16,399 bases of DNA from contig JARBUQ010000026.1 in the NCBI GenBank assembly GCA_029239545.1, forward strand, positions 1-16,399. The letters run 5' to 3'. The notes below the pieces were generated by a model. That model saw only the letters and a list, made by a program, of their open reading frames with translations, was not told the DNA's origin and did not search any database. The DNA comes from Paenibacillus sp. Lineage in GTDB: Bacteria; Bacillota; Bacilli; Paenibacillales; NBRC-103111. Shown here piece after piece: positions 7,200 through 13,171 of the stretch. Every line of letters begins with the position of its first letter. Within the stretch, counting starts at the first letter, position 1. The translations under genes and the position numbers were made by a program.

Positions 7200-7243
7200 C
7201 CAACTATTTGTACAGGCCTGAGTTCTAAAAGCAGACAGCCCCC

Positions 7244-7252
7244 CATACGCTA
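7244..7252 (+). promoter_or_regulatory. Possible sporulation (sigma-E/K type) -10 element before yabP
   Basis: CATACGCTA fits the CATAnnnTA form shared by mother-cell sigma-E and sigma-K -10 elements. It lies 24 nt before the yabP start, downstream of the rqcP terminator. In B. subtilis yabP and yabQ are sigma-E genes. I see no convincing -35 at the expected distance, so this remains tentative. Confidence 0.35.
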
Positions 7253-7275
7253 GTGTTAGGGGAGGGGTACAGGCC

Positions 7276-7557
7276 ATGAATGAACAAAATAAAGTCAAGC
7301 GTCAAGAAGTGAAAATGTTGAACCGGAAGCTGCTGGAGATCTCGGGCGTCCTGAATGTAGAGAGCTTCGATAGTGAAGAGTTTCTTCTGGAGACGGAATG
7401 CGGGTTTCTTGCGGTTAAGGGACAAAACCTGCATATCAAAAACTTGAGTTTGGATCAGGGGTTAGTCGCAATCGAGGGACTGGTGAACGGGCTAACCTAC
7501 TTGGAATCAAGCTCCCACGAGAAGTCGAAGGGATTTCTGGGTAAATTATTCAAGTGA
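7276..7557 (+). CDS. yabP: Sporulation protein YabP
   Basis: A 93-residue YabP-family protein (KMLNRKLLEISGVLNVESFDSEEFLLET, GFLAVKGQNLHIKNLSLDQG, VAIEGLVNGLTYLE), close to the 100 residues of the B. subtilis protein. It has no signal peptide or membrane helix. The fold is a beta-rich YabP/YqfC-type domain found in mother-cell sporulation proteins. The biochemical role is not established. ATG 7276 has AGGGGAGGGG at 7258-7267 with an 8-nt gap. The stop overlaps the yabQ start by 4 nt (GTGA). Confidence 0.93.
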   Translation: MNEQNKVKRQEVKMLNRKLLEISGVLNVESFDSEEFLLETECGFLAVKGQNLHIKNLSLDQGLVAIEGLVNGLTYLESSSHEKSKGFLGKLFK

Positions 7558-8138
7558 GCTTACAAACCCAATTTCTCACTTTGCTCACGATGATCGGCAT
7601 CGGAGCTGGTATGGGTGCTATATTCGACGCATACCGGGTGCTGTCATCCCAGCTTCGCGTCCCTCGCTGGATGATTCCGCTCCTCGATATCGTGTACTGG
7701 ATCGTTTCCACTGTGCTAGTGTTCAGAGGTTTGTACGCCAGTAATCATGGACAAGTCCGGTTATATGTCTTCCTTGGCTTAATAGCAGGCGGATGGGTTT
7801 ACATGGGTGTTATGAGTCACACGTTCATCCGGCTGTTGGAGTGGCTGATTCGAATTGTAAAAAAAATATTCCGTTTGCTGATTCAAACCGTAAAGATCCT
7901 GGTTATTAAACCTATAGTTGTGCTTTATAAGCTAGTAATTGTAATTTTCGGATTTCTGTTGGCGCTTACTGTCTTCCTTTATAAAATTGTGTTACAATTG
8001 TTGTACCCTTTCTGGTTTGTATTCCGGAGTCTATTTCGTTTGGTCCAGCCTTGGCTCAAGGCTCTAAGGCCACAATGGGCAGAAGTAGGCTGGCTGAAGC
8101 TGGTCAAACTCTGGAATCGAATGATGAAGAAGTCTTAA
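7554..8138 (+). CDS. yabQ: Sporulation membrane protein YabQ
   Basis: A 194-residue membrane protein of the YabQ family. It has hydrophobic helices at about residues 5-25, 38-60 and 67-88. A strongly basic and hydrophobic region from about 95 to 165 contains at least one more long helix. In B. subtilis YabQ is a mother-cell protein needed for spore cortex formation and located in forespore-surrounding membranes. The start is GTG 7554, inside the yabP stop (GTGA). There is no good Shine-Dalgarno site before it, so translation is probably coupled to yabP. The C-terminal half is low in acidic residues and has many Lys/Arg. Confidence 0.9.
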   Translation: MSLQTQFLTLLTMIGIGAGMGAIFDAYRVLSSQLRVPRWMIPLLDIVYWIVSTVLVFRGLYASNHGQVRLYVFLGLIAGGWVYMGVMSHTFIRLLEWLIRIVKKIFRLLIQTVKILVIKPIVVLYKLVIVIFGFLLALTVFLYKIVLQLLYPFWFVFRSLFRLVQPWLKALRPQWAEVGWLKLVKLWNRMMKKS

Positions 8139-8211
8139 TGAGGATATTCATGTGTAGCTAATCAATCCGAATGATTCTTTTCGTATAGAGTGTAGGAGGT
8201 AATAGTAGAAT

Positions 8212-8532
8212 ATGCGTCAATTGGCAACTGAACCTAATCTCGAACAACCTCATAAAGGCTCACGAAGACGGGTTCGGTTACTAATGCTTACTCTTCTTGG
8301 TTTCATAGCGTGGGCGGCAGTTATTTCGTGGAATCAACAGGGGAGATTGGATGCAAAGGCAGCTCAGGTCAGCGAGCTCGACATTAGGCTTACGGAAGCG
8401 AAGCAGCTTAATGAGGAATACAAGAAGGAAGTAGTACGGTTGAATGACCCTGAATATATGCTCCAAAAGATCCGCAAGGAGTATCATTATACGAAGCCGG
8501 GCGAGACCTTGTTCTTTACGCCTAAACCTTAA
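8212..8532 (+). CDS. divIC: Septum formation initiator, DivIC (FtsB family)
   Basis: A 106-residue bitopic membrane protein. It has a short basic cytoplasmic tail (residues 1-20), one transmembrane helix at about 21-40 (LLMLTLLGFIAWAAVISW), and an extracytoplasmic coiled coil at about 45-80. It ends with the family-typical DPEYMLQKIRKEYHYTKPGETLFF. DivIC joins DivIB and FtsL at the division septum and is needed to activate septal wall synthesis. ATG 8212 is preceded by AGGAGGT at 8194-8200 with an 11-nt gap, rather long. The 73-nt gap after yabQ holds no clear promoter. Confidence 0.93.
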   Translation: MRQLATEPNLEQPHKGSRRRVRLLMLTLLGFIAWAAVISWNQQGRLDAKAAQVSELDIRLTEAKQLNEEYKKEVVRLNDPEYMLQKIRKEYHYTKPGETLFFTPKP

Positions 8533-8556
8533 GCTGGACTTCCCGTGCAGAGCGTA

Positions 8557-8585
8557 TTGACCTCATTTTGGCGATCTTGTATAAT
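8557..8585 (+). promoter_or_regulatory. Sigma-A promoter of yabR
   Basis: TTGACC (8557-8562) and TATAAT (8580-8585) are exactly 17 nt apart, an almost perfect vegetative promoter. Transcription should start near 8592, giving a leader of about 130 nt. This would let yabR be expressed independently of the upstream sporulation and division genes. Confidence 0.88.
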
Positions 8586-8591
8586 CTGCAT

Positions 8592-8720
8592 AGCTGCTCT
8601 TTTCAGTAAGCGCTAGGGGAACGACCATTTTGTCCGACGGATGCGCAAGATCGGCTCCCGATGCGTAAGCTAATCAAGAGAACTACTCTTAACCATTTTT
8701 AGGGAGGAACGTTTCATTCT
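8592..8720 (+). other. Structured 5' leader of yabR
   Basis: The predicted transcript carries two hairpins before the ribosome binding site. The first joins TGCGC and ATCGG (with AAG bulged) to CCGAT and GCGTA at 8642-8667, closed by CTC. The second is AAGAG/CTCTT at 8676-8690 with the loop AACTA. AGGGAGG follows at 8701-8707, 13 nt before the ATG. I do not recognise a known riboswitch, T-box or ribosomal-protein leader. Confidence 0.45.
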
Positions 8721-9209
8721 ATGGCAATTGAAGTGGGCACCAAGTTAGAAGGCAAGGTGACAGGCATCACACATTTCGGTGCTTTCGTCGAACTCTCGGA
8801 AGGAGTTACCGGCCTTGTTCACATTTCCGAAATCGCCGACAACTACGTGAAAGATGTCAATGATCATCTGAAGCTAGAGGATAAAGTGTTGGTGAAAGTG
8901 ATTAATGTGGATAAGGACGGCAAAATCGGACTTTCCATTAAGCAATCAGTTGATAAGCCTCCGGGGGAGCAAAGACCCCCACGTCCGGAAAGACCTTTCC
9001 AACGAGATCGCAATGAAGACCGTGGTGGTGGTGGTGGCGGTGGTGGTGGCCGCTTCGATCGTGGTGGTCGCGGAGCGAAACCTCCTGTAAACAAACTAAC
9101 GTTTGAAGACAAGATGTCGCGTTTCCTGAAGGACAGCGAAGAGAAGATTTCGTCCCTGAAGAAGAACACCGAAGGCAAGCGGGGCGGAAGAGGAGCAAGG
9201 CGCGTTTAA
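8721..9209 (+). CDS. yabR: S1 RNA-binding domain protein YabR
   Basis: 162 residues. Residues 1-74 form one S1 domain (GTKLEGKVTGITHFGAFVEL, VTGLVHISEIADNYVKDVND, VKVINVDKDGKIGLSIKQ), as in general stress protein 13 and the polynucleotide phosphorylase S1 domain. A low-complexity linker follows with nine consecutive glycines (bases 9024-9050) and RGG-like repeats, then a basic C-terminal segment (LTFEDKMSRFLKDSEEKISSLKK, ending GGRGARRV). It is longer than the roughly 128-residue B. subtilis protein mainly through the Gly-rich insert. It probably binds RNA or ribosomes; the exact role is not known. It has its own sigma-A promoter and terminator. Confidence 0.93.
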   Translation: MAIEVGTKLEGKVTGITHFGAFVELSEGVTGLVHISEIADNYVKDVNDHLKLEDKVLVKVINVDKDGKIGLSIKQSVDKPPGEQRPPRPERPFQRDRNEDRGGGGGGGGGRFDRGGRGAKPPVNKLTFEDKMSRFLKDSEEKISSLKKNTEGKRGGRGARRV

Positions 9210-9220
9210 ATATGAATCAG

Positions 9221-9272
9221 AACCCCCCTTGAGATTTCGGTGAACCCGAATAGATCAAGGGGTTGTTGTTTG
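9221..9272 (+). terminator. Terminator after yabR
   Basis: CCCCTTGA (9225-9232) pairs with TCAAGGGG (9255-9262), and TTCGG/CCGAA forms an inner stem. TTGTTGTTT follows. The T tract ends one base before the -35 of the tRNA promoter, so the two units are packed back to back. Confidence 0.87.
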
Positions 9273-9273
9273 A

Positions 9274-9302
9274 TTGACAATGGCGGTGTCCTCCTATATA
9301 AT
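9274..9302 (+). promoter_or_regulatory. Consensus sigma-A promoter of tRNA-Met
   Basis: TTGACA (9274-9279) and TATAAT (9297-9302) match both consensus hexamers perfectly with a 17-nt spacer. The expected start point, near 9309, lies only about 8 nt before the mature tRNA 5' end. Confidence 0.93.
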
Positions 9303-9316
9303 TTCGTATGGAATAT

Positions 9317-9390
9317 GGCGGTGTAGCTCAGCTGGCTAGAGCGTACGGTTCATACCCGTGAGGTCGTGGGTTCGAGTCCCTCCGCCGCTA
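9317..9390 (+). tRNA. tRNA-Met (anticodon CAT), elongator type
   Basis: 74 nt with a full cloverleaf. The acceptor GGCGGTG pairs with CGCCGCT (G-T at 1-72), then comes a D arm, the anticodon stem TACGG/CCGTG with loop TTCATAC, and a T arm with loop TTCGAGT. The 1-72 pair and general sequence match the elongator methionine tRNA of Bacillus, not initiator or the lysidine tRNA-Ile2. The 3' CCA is not encoded (TTC follows A73). The T stem GTGGG/CCCTC has a T-T mismatch at 50-64. A single tRNA-Met at this place between yabR and spoIIE agrees with B. subtilis synteny. Confidence 0.95.
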
Positions 9391-9407
9391 TTCTTTATGG
9401 ATCTCTT

Positions 9408-9459
9408 AACCGTTTTTGCAGCTTTTTGCTGCGGAGACGGTTTTTTATTTTGTTTTTTT
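9408..9459 (+). terminator. Strong terminator after tRNA-Met
   Basis: AACCGT (9408-9413) pairs with ACGGTT (9437-9442), and GCAGC (9418-9422) with GCTGC (9428-9432). The TTTT between them can pair with GGAG, giving a nearly continuous 15-bp stem. A long T-rich run (TTTTATTTTGTTTTTTT) follows. Confidence 0.95.
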
Positions 9460-9686
9460 GGGAAATGATAACTTTTTTTGTCGGATTTCTCCCGATGAGG
9501 AGAGAATCGACAGGTTCCTCCTAATTTCTGCTAGTTTGGAGGAGTGGGTTAATAGGACGATAGGACTGTTTTAAGCGGCAAACGGATAAGGCTGACTTGA
9601 ACGAATCCTTACGGGGAAAGGGCTAGTGTAAGTTTCTACATGGCGAGTTATTTTGTCGGAAAATTCTTTCAATCTATCAGCCTATT
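9460..9686 (+). promoter_or_regulatory. Gene-free region upstream of spoIIE with Spo0A-box-like sequences
   Basis: No gene is seen here. Two copies of TTTGTCGGA (9477-9485 and 9652-9660) each match 6 of 7 positions of the Spo0A box TGTCGAA. The reverse strand at 9506-9512 reads TGTCGAT, also 6 of 7. Two small inverted repeats lie at 9486-9505 (TTTCTCC/GGAGAGA) and 9516-9543 (TCCTCC/GGAGGA). In B. subtilis phosphorylated Spo0A directly activates spoIIE, so these are plausible sites. The remaining stretch, 9545-9650, shows nothing I can interpret. Confidence 0.5.
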
Positions 9687-9720
9687 GTGACAAACTTTTA
9701 TAATAGATTGCTTTTATAAT
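9687..9720 (+). promoter_or_regulatory. Wide-spaced sigma-A promoter of spoIIE with tandem -10 boxes
   Basis: GTGACA (9687-9692) differs from TTGACA by one base. A TATAAT at 9715-9720 lies 22 nt away, the abnormal spacing known for Spo0A-activated sigma-A promoters such as spoIIG (spoIIE is about 21 nt in B. subtilis). The spacer holds an extra TATAAT at 9699-9704. Both sit in an exact 12-bp direct repeat CTTTTATAATAG (9695-9706 and 9711-9722) with a 16-bp period. Confidence 0.7.
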
Positions 9721-9722
9721 AG

Positions 9723-9753
9723 GGGAACACGAAACCGATGAAGGAGTGTTCCC
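9723..9753 (+). promoter_or_regulatory. Hairpin around the spoIIE ribosome binding site
   Basis: GGGAACAC (9723-9730) and GTGTTCCC (9746-9753) form a perfect 8-bp stem with a 15-nt loop. The Shine-Dalgarno AAGGAG (9741-9746) sits at the 3' edge of the loop, with its last G in the stem, and the ATG follows 3 nt after the stem. It could restrict ribosome access or serve as a DNA operator. Confidence 0.6.
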
Positions 9754-9756
9754 GAT

Positions 9757-12249
9757 ATGCAGAAATGGAATATGTTAAACAGGGCCTCACAGCCGTGGGC
9801 AGGAGCTGTACAACGGGCGAAGACTGGAAGTAAACAAATATTGGCTGAGAATCGACTGGTTCAGTCTCTGATTGCTAAGAAGTGGGCAGCCTTGCTGGTG
9901 CTTATGGCATTTCTGTTAGGTAAGGCCATGATCCTGGAGCAGTTGACTCCGTTTGCTATCGCATACTTCGCTGTTCTGTACTTCACAAGGAAGGATTTGA
10001 TCCGTTGGGTTGCTTTCGCTCTTGTTGCTGGGAGCTTGTTCTCAATGGAGATCCGCACCGGATATATTGTAACGGAAATGATTGTGTTCGTTCTTATTCA
10101 GAAAGGACTTGAGAAGTACGAGCATTCTGAAATCTCTTATGCGCCGCTTCTTGTATTCATATCTGCCTTCTCCGTTCAACTATTCGGGTATATGGTGGAT
10201 ACGGAGCTAACCTGGTACACCCTGATGCTTACATCGGTAGAAGCCGCGCTAAGCTTCGTTCTGACTCTCGTGTTCCTGCAAGCCATACCCGTATTCACGC
10301 TTACCCGCAAAAATTATGTTTTGAAGAATGAAGAAATTATATGTCTCATTATACTACTTGCTTCTGTTATGACGGGTATGGTTGGTTGGATGGTTCAAGA
10401 TTTGTCCATTGAGCATGTCATGTCGCGGTATCTGATTTTATTGTTCGCCTTTGTGGGTGGGGCTCCTCTGGGGGCTTCGGTGGGGGTTATAACAGGGCTG
10501 ATCGTAAGTCTCGCTAATGTAAGCGCCATCTACCAAATGAGCCTGCTGGCTTTTGCAGGTATGCTGGCAGGCCTCCTCAAGGAAGCGAATCGTATGGGAG
10601 TGGCGCTCGGAATGCTGCTTGGCTCCTCCATCCTTTCCGTATATATAGGGAATCAAGCAGAGGTCATCCATTCCACATGGGAATCCGTAGCTGCAGTTAT
10701 CTTATTCATGCTAACACCAAGGTCTGTCATTCGGACAATAGCCAAATATGTTCCAGGAACCCAAGAGAATCTCAAATCCCAGCATGAATATGCCAAGCGG
10801 GTACGTGATATTACAGCCGGCAGAGTGGAACAATTCTCAGAAGTATTCAGGCAGCTTTCCCGCAGCTTCAAACAAATAACCCAAGTGGATGAAAAGGAGC
10901 AAAAAGATGAGGAAATTGGACACTTCATGAACGCTGTTTCGCAAGAGGCCTGCGCAAATTGCTGGAAGAAAAAGCAGTGCTGGGAAAACAAGTTTTACGA
11001 TACGTATGCTTATATGACGGAGATGATGAGCTCTATTGAGACCAAGCCGACCTTTAGTCGGAAAGAAATTCCCCGCGAGTGGAAAAATGTATGTGTTCGC
11101 ACTGATCAGGTATTGGATGTGATGAAGCATCAATACGAGAGGTACAGCAGCGACAGGCATTGGAAACGGCAAATCCAGGAGAGCCGCCAATTGGTGTCGG
11201 AGCAGCTAACAGGTGTTTCCCAGGTTATGGAGGACCTGGCCAAAGAAATTAAGCGCGAGGGACATGAATTGTTCCTGCAGGAAGAGCAAATCCGTAATGC
11301 TCTCGAGGAGCTGGGATTGTCAATTCATAGCATCGATATTATAAGCCTGGATGAAGGGAATGTGGAGATCGAGATTGTACACCGCTACACAAGAGGATTC
11401 GATGAGTGCCGCAAAATCATTGCCCCGCTGCTCTCCGATATTCTTGGTGAACAAGTTGCTGTAAGACATGAAGAAATGTCGGACCGCGGAGAAGGATATT
11501 CTACCGTACAATTCGGCTCGGCGAAGGAATACGAGGTCGAGACGGGAATAGCTGGAGCCGCTAAGAATGGAGACCTTCTCTCCGGAGACAGCTTCAGCAC
11601 AGTTGAGCTGAGCAATGGAAAATTCGCCGTCGCAATCAGCGACGGTATGGGTAACGGGGAGCGCGCCCGTGCGGAGAGCAGCTCGGCTCTTGCGATCCTG
11701 CAGCAGCTGCTGCAGTCGGGAATGGATGAGAAGCTCGCGATTAAATCAGTGAATTCCGTACTGATGCTTCGTTCCTCCGATGAAATGTTTGCTACGGTTG
11801 ATGTGGCGTTAATCGATTTGTACAGCGCCAATACAACGTTTATGAAGATAGGCTCAACCCCGAGCTTCATTAAGCGGGGGACGGAAGTTATTCCTGTAAC
11901 AGCTAACAATTTGCCAATTGGAATCCTGAAGGATATTGATGTGGATCTGGTCAGCATGCAGCTTAAGCCAGGTGATATCCTGATCATGATGACAGATGGA
12001 ATATTCGATGCGCCGGGACATGCTGTGAATAAGGAGCTGTGGATGCGCAGAGTCATCCAGGAGATCGAGGCTGAAGACCCTCAGGGGGTCGCCGATCAAT
12101 TGTTGGAACGAGTCATTCGCCAGCATAGAGGGGATATCGTGGACGATATGACCGTTGTAGTGGCACGAATAGATAAATTCAGTCCGGAGTGGGCAACCTT
12201 CCGTCTGCCGGGCTTGACCCGAATTGAGCGGCCGCGTACCGTTAGCTAG
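9757..12249 (+). CDS. spoIIE: Stage II sporulation protein E, membrane PP2C-type phosphatase
   Basis: 830 residues, near the 827 of B. subtilis. Residues about 45-322 are a polytopic membrane region of roughly ten helices. Residues about 323-590 are the cytoplasmic linker implicated in oligomerisation and FtsZ contact, with a conserved Cys cluster (ACANCWKKKQCW). Residues about 591-830 are the PP2C phosphatase, with metal-binding acidic residues visible in GDSFS (Asp611), DGMGNG (Asp629), MTDGIFD (Asp747) and VDDMTVVVARI (Asp796/797). SpoIIE sits at the asymmetric septum and dephosphorylates SpoIIAA-P in the forespore. This frees sigma-F from SpoIIAB. ATG 9757 is preceded by AAGGAG at 9741-9746. 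The gene is monocistronic between a dedicated promoter region and a terminator. Confidence 0.98.
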   Translation: MQKWNMLNRASQPWAGAVQRAKTGSKQILAENRLVQSLIAKKWAALLVLMAFLLGKAMILEQLTPFAIAYFAVLYFTRKDLIRWVAFALVAGSLFSMEIRTGYIVTEMIVFVLIQKGLEKYEHSEISYAPLLVFISAFSVQLFGYMVDTELTWYTLMLTSVEAALSFVLTLVFLQAIPVFTLTRKNYVLKNEEIICLIILLASVMTGMVGWMVQDLSIEHVMSRYLILLFAFVGGAPLGASVGVITGLIVSLANVSAIYQMSLLAFAGMLAGLLKEANRMGVALGMLLGSSILSVYIGNQAEVIHSTWESVAAVILFMLTPRSVIRTIAKYVPGTQENLKSQHEYAKRVRDITAGRVEQFSEVFRQLSRSFKQITQVDEKEQKDEEIGHFMNAVSQEACANCWKKKQCWENKFYDTYAYMTEMMSSIETKPTFSRKEIPREWKNVCVRTDQVLDVMKHQYERYSSDRHWKRQIQESRQLVSEQLTGVSQVMEDLAKEIKREGHELFLQEEQIRNALEELGLSIHSIDIISLDEGNVEIEIVHRYTRGFDECRKIIAPLLSDILGEQVAVRHEEMSDRGEGYSTVQFGSAKEYEVETGIAGAAKNGDLLSGDSFSTVELSNGKFAVAISDGMGNGERARAESSSALAILQQLLQSGMDEKLAIKSVNSVLMLRSSDEMFATVDVALIDLYSANTTFMKIGSTPSFIKRGTEVIPVTANNLPIGILKDIDVDLVSMQLKPGDILIMMTDGIFDAPGHAVNKELWMRRVIQEIEAEDPQGVADQLLERVIRQHRGDIVDDMTVVVARIDKFSPEWATFRLPGLTRIERPRTVS

Positions 12250-12260
12250 TTACCCTTTGA

Positions 12261-12299
12261 AACCACCTATTCGCCCATTCGCGAAGGGTGGTTCTTTTT
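12261..12299 (+). terminator. Terminator after spoIIE
   Basis: AACCACC (12261-12267) pairs with GGTGGTT (12287-12293). TTCGC (12270-12274) and GCGAA (12281-12285) form an inner stem. CTTTTT follows. It begins 11 nt after the TAG stop. Confidence 0.92.
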
Positions 12300-12302
12300 G
12301 TT

Positions 12303-12332
12303 CGATATCAGGAAGTACCAGCGGTTATACTA
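12303..12332 (+). promoter_or_regulatory. Sigma-F type forespore promoter of yabS-yabT
   Basis: GGTTATACTA (12323-12332) fits the sigma-F -10 form GGnnAnAnTA at every specified position. Fifteen nt upstream, CGATA (12303-12307) matches three of five positions of the -35 GyATA. The -10 also resembles sigma-G (TATACTA against CATACTA), so both forespore factors may use it. Confidence 0.6.
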
Positions 12333-12415
12333 ATCTCTCTTAATGGGCACACTGGTTCATAGATTCCAAGATTCGGTCAACTGCCAGTACCGCTATTAAG
12401 GGAGGGAAACAGATC

Positions 12416-13171
12416 ATGATGAAACAGATCATTGTCATAACGGATGGATGCTCGAACGAAGGTATCAGTCCGGTTGCTGCAGCTGCTCATGCCCATCAGG
12501 AAGGAATAATCGTGAATGTAATCGGGATTACCGATGGCGGAGAGCAGCAGGGTGGGCGCGGGCTGGAGGAGATTGAAGAGATCGCACGCGCGGGCGGCGG
12601 GATGAGCCGGTTGGTTACACCGACCGTGTTGTCGCAAACCGTGCAGATGATGACACGCAAAACGGTCGTCCAGACGATGCATCAGGTAGTGAACCGGGAG
12701 CTCAAGCAAATTCTGGGTCATGGGGAGCTTGAGTCGCTGCCCCCTCATAAGCGTGGAGAAGTGGTGAGGGTCATTGATGAGTGGAGCGAGAACGCTTCTC
12801 TTCGAGTGGCGCTGTTAATCGATACGAGTGCAAGCATGAAGAATAAGCTGAGAGCCGTAGAGGAAGCTTGCCGCGATCTCCTGCTGAGTCTGCAAGCCCG
12901 GAGAGGGCAGAGCGAAATGGCCGTGTTTGCTTTTCCGGGTCAAGCGGGTGCAGATCTTCTTGTAGATTGGAGCGGCGACCTTGCAAAAATCAGTCAAATG
13001 TTCTATAAATTAATCATAAAGGGAACTACCCCAACCGGACCCGCTATACGCACAGTGCTTCAACATTTTTATACTGAGTCAACGAAACCAGAGAAGTACA
13101 GCGATCAGCCGCGATTCCTGGAGGCGAGATCCAACCATAAGGACGGGATTTGGAGTGACTACGTCGTTTAA
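12416..13171 (+). CDS. yabS: VWA-domain protein YabS with permuted domain order
   Basis: 251 residues, predicted cytoplasmic. Residues 1-65 resemble the second half of a von Willebrand factor A domain: IIVITDGCSNEG, then INVIGI-like NVIGITDGG, and LEEIEEIARAGGG. Residues 130-225 resemble the first half: LRVALLIDTSASM (Asp136, Ser138, Ser140 as the DxSxS metal site) and IKGTTPTGPAI, carrying the MIDAS threonine. The order of halves is therefore reversed against a standard VWA. YabS is a VWA protein of unproven function found next to yabT in spore formers. ATG 12416 (or 12419) follows AAGGGAGGG at 12398-12406. The 3' end overlaps yabT by 17 nt, so the two are coupled. Its promoter looks forespore-specific. 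Confidence 0.9.
   Translation: MMKQIIVITDGCSNEGISPVAAAAHAHQEGIIVNVIGITDGGEQQGGRGLEEIEEIARAGGGMSRLVTPTVLSQTVQMMTRKTVVQTMHQVVNRELKQILGHGELESLPPHKRGEVVRVIDEWSENASLRVALLIDTSASMKNKLRAVEEACRDLLLSLQARRGQSEMAVFAFPGQAGADLLVDWSGDLAKISQMFYKLIIKGTTPTGPAIRTVLQHFYTESTKPEKYSDQPRFLEARSNHKDGIWSDYVV

Noticed and set aside
7210..7275. Repeat of GTACAGGCC at 7210-7218 and 7267-7275
   Set aside because: Only nine bases, two copies, with no link to a known motif; the second copy merely abuts the yabP start codon.
9545..9650. Possible small gene or RNA between the tRNA and spoIIE
   Set aside because: No open frame with a ribosome binding site and no stable, terminator-ended structure was found there.
11385..12056. 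A 223-codon open frame on the minus strand opposite the SpoIIE phosphatase domain
   Set aside because: It is the antisense of a conserved coding region, shows no recognisable protein motif and has no ribosome binding site or promoter. Other minus-strand frames in the window were rejected for the same reason.
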